Positions 61,877 to 64,000 of a stretch of 64,000 nucleotides of DNA are shown in pieces. The DNA is from Paraplanobispora siamensis (GTDB lineage Bacteria > Actinomycetota > Actinomycetes > Streptosporangiales > Streptosporangiaceae). The notes beneath the pieces are model-generated. The model was not told the DNA's origin, did not search any database, and saw nothing but the letters and a program-made list of their open reading frames with translations. Each line of letters opens with the position of its first letter. Within the stretch, counting starts at the first letter, position 1. The stretch is taken from assembly GCF_016863175.1 (NCBI RefSeq), contig NZ_BOOJ01000064.1, positions 1-64,000 on the forward strand, written 5' to 3'. The position numbers and the translations under genes were made by a program.

Positions 61877-64000
61877 CCACGACGCGGACCGCCGCCCCGG
61901 TCGTCGTCCGGCTCCCGGCCGACCGGCCCGACCTCGGCGGCAAGGGCGAAGGGCTGAACCGGCTGATGGCGGCCGGACTCCCGGTCCCGCCCACCGCGGT
62001 GGTCACCGCCGCCGCCTATCGTGACGTCGCCGCCGACCCCAGGGTGCGAGAGCTCACCGAGGCGGCGAGGGCCGGATCGACGGTCGCGGACACGGCGGAC
62101 GAGGTGTTCCTGAACGCGCCGCTGGACTGCGCGGTGGAGGCCGAGATCGTGGCCGCCGCCCGCGCGGTGGGCGCCGGAGGCCGGCTGGCGGTGCGGTCGT
62201 CGGCCGGCGCGGAGGACACCGCCGACTTCTCCTTCGCCGGCCAGTACCGCTCGGTCCTGGACGTGCCCGCTGACGATCCCGGCGCCGTGCTGCGCGCCGT
62301 ACGCCTGGTCTGGGCGTCGCTGTGGCATCCCGCTCCCTGTGCCTACCGCCGGGCGTGGGGAGTCTCCGAAGAGCAGGCCGTGATGTCGGTGGTGCTCATG
62401 CGCATGGTCCCCGCCGTGCTGTCCGGCGTGGTGTTCACCCGAGATCCGGGTGGTGAGACGGGGCGGATGCGGGCGGAGACGGTCACCGGCCTGGCGGAGG
62501 GACTGGTCTCGGGCACGCGCACACCGGAGGTCTGGTCCCTGCCGCGCGAACCCGACACCGTACTGCCGTCCCCGCGAGGGGAACTGGCCGCGCTGGCGCT
62601 GGCCGCCGAGCGGCTGTTCGGCCGGCCCCAGGACATCGAGTGGGCCTGGGACGGGCAGCGGGTGTGGCTGGTGCAGAGCCGCGCCATCACCACCGTGCCC
62701 GGGGACGGCTGCGACACCCCGCAGGATGACGCCGAACTGATGTCCACCGGGGTGGACGAGATGCTGCCCGGCGTGCTGCCGCCGCTGTTGTGGGAGATCA
62801 ACGCGTTCCTGGTGGAAGAGGCGCTGCGCGCCGTCTTCGACGAGGTGGGGGCCAATCCCGCGCACCGCGACGGCGCCCACGAGCTGCTGCGCAGGGTCCG
62901 CGGTCGCGCGGCCCTCGATCTCAGCCTGCTGAAAGAGGTCGCCGCGGCCATTCCGGGAGCGTCCGAGCGCGATCTGGAACGCGAGTACTTCGGTCACCAG
63001 GCCCATGACGACGGACCACCGGCACGGCGGCGCCGATCCCCCCTGCAGGACCTGCGCGTCTTCGCCAGCCGCCGCCGGGCGCTGATCGAGGCGGCCACGG
63101 TGCTGGTCGCCGTGGATGACCTGGCCGGACCCGGCCTCGAACTGGGGGACCTGGACGACCGCGCGCTGCTGGCCTACCGGCTGCGCCTGCTCGACCTGGG
63201 GGCGCGGGCCATGAGCGCGGAGTTCGCCGCAGCGGCCTCGGCCGTGGCCGCTTACCGGCAGCTCGAAGTGATCCTCACGCGCTACCTGGGCGAGGCCGAG
63301 GCCGCCGGAGCGGCCCAGCTCCTGACGGCCGGAGCGGGCATGGCGGCCCCGAAGTCCCCCTGGTCGTCGATGGCGGTGTTTGCCGGACCCACCTGGGACG
63401 AGCAGGCGACGACACCCCCCGACCGGGTGCCCCGCGCCGCCGAGCGGCGGCGCAGCCGCGCCGGAATCGAGGAGCGGCTGCGCCGCAATCCGCGCTGGCG
63501 CCGGATGCGGATCCTCACCGGGCAGGTCGTCGACGTGCGCCTGCACCTGCTGCGGCGGGTCGCGGACGAGGCGACCGAGGGCCTGACCCGGCGCGAGCGG
63601 GTCAAGGCCGCGGTGCTGGCCGTGGGAGGGCTCGTGCGCCGGGCACATCTCGAACTCGGGCGGCGGTTGTGCGAGCGCGGGTGGCTCGCCGATCCCGCGG
63701 ACGTCGACCTGCTCACCGAGACCGAACTGCGGGCCGCGCTGGCCGGGTCCGGCCCGCCCTCCGGCACCTTGGCCGTACGGCGCCGCTGGCTGGAGCGCTA
63801 CCGTGACGACGGCCCCTGCCCGTGCGGTTCACCGGAGTCCCGGCCGAGCCTCCGCCGCCGGTCTCCGGGGGCGAGACCCTGCGCGGCTGGGCGGCCGGCG
63901 TCGGCCGGTCCACCGGCCGGGCCCGGGCGCTGACCGAACCCGACCCCGGCGCGATCGCCGAAGGAGAGGTGCTGGTGGCGCGGGCGACCGACTCGTCCTG
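61873..64000 (+). CDS. ATP-grasp/phosphohistidine phosphotransferase (rifampin phosphotransferase/PEP synthase-like), frameshifted, cut by window end
   Basis: Residues ~10-290 form the PEP/pyruvate-kinase ATP-grasp domain (LGGKGEGLNRLMAAGLPVPP; LAVRSSAGAEDTADFSFAGQ; DIEWAWDGQRVWLVQSRAIT). A helical middle region (~300-640; MLPGVLPPLLWEINAFLVEE) precedes the phosphohistidine swivel domain. That order resembles rifampin phosphotransferase and its relatives rather than PEP synthase. The frame breaks near 63812-63817: frame 1 runs to a stop at 63933, but one extra C would continue as LPVRFTGVPAEPPPP ... GRSTGRARALTEPD to the window end. It is either a real frameshift or a base error in a C run. 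Confidence 0.8.

Noticed and set aside
61873-64000. Canonical PEP synthase or pyruvate phosphate dikinase
   Set aside because: A helical region, not the swivel domain, follows the ATP-grasp domain, and the swivel motif comes only near residue 660; this order fits the rifampin phosphotransferase-like group better.

Overview
The window comes from a very GC-rich actinomycete with strong G/C bias at third codon positions, many GTG and TTG starts, and ATGA/GTGA operon overlaps. The mix of genes (WS/DGAT acyltransferase, deazaflavin-type nitroreductase, Rv1733c-like proteins, a DevR/DosR-like regulator, many universal stress and CBS proteins) suggests a filamentous actinobacterium, possibly of the Streptosporangiales. 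That placement is inference; no rRNA or other taxonomic marker is present.

Layout. 0-7 kb: the N-terminal part of a chemoreceptor, an SRPBCC protein and a zinc alcohol dehydrogenase, then a copper module (CopD-like protein and a 912-aa membrane / blue-copper / NirK-like fusion). 7-31 kb: mostly ordinary chromosome: ATP-grasp, adenylate cyclase-like, TrpF, NUDIX, TetR, a NarL-type two-component pair, PRPP synthetase, AI-2E transporter, two dienelactone hydrolases, an ArsR-phosphatase fusion and a HelD/HelR-like helicase preceded by a rifamycin-associated element. Two scars of broken genes lie at 13.6-14.25 kb and 16.1-16.7 kb. 31-64 kb: a dense stress/hypoxia-type island with a chemoreceptor, GAPDH, two universal stress proteins, a P-type ATPase, the DevR/DosR-like regulator, CBS proteins, WS/DGAT, DedA, a nitroreductase-membrane fusion, an Rv1733c-like protein, an IS5-family element, an E1alpha-E1beta-E2-ACP operon, a nine-gene A/V-type ATPase operon, a group-2-like sigma factor with a CBS-BON protein, and an ATP-grasp/phosphohistidine (rifampin phosphotransferase/PEP synthase-like) gene running off the end.

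How it fits together. Eight to thirteen promoter regions, nearly all in the island but also upstream of the NirK-like gene and the STAS-chemoreceptor pair, carry the same 15-bp near-palindrome, roughly AGRGCCNAARGTCCC. It resembles the mycobacterial DosR box, and a close DosR homologue is encoded at 38081-38722. I read the island as a DosR-type regulon that adds a copper nitrite-reductase-like enzyme, an A/V-type ATPase and a 2-oxoacid dehydrogenase/ACP operon to the usual stress and storage genes. Motif sharing, gene families and operon structure are seen in the sequence; the regulatory wiring and physiology are inferred.

No tRNA, rRNA, CRISPR array or replication origin was recognised.
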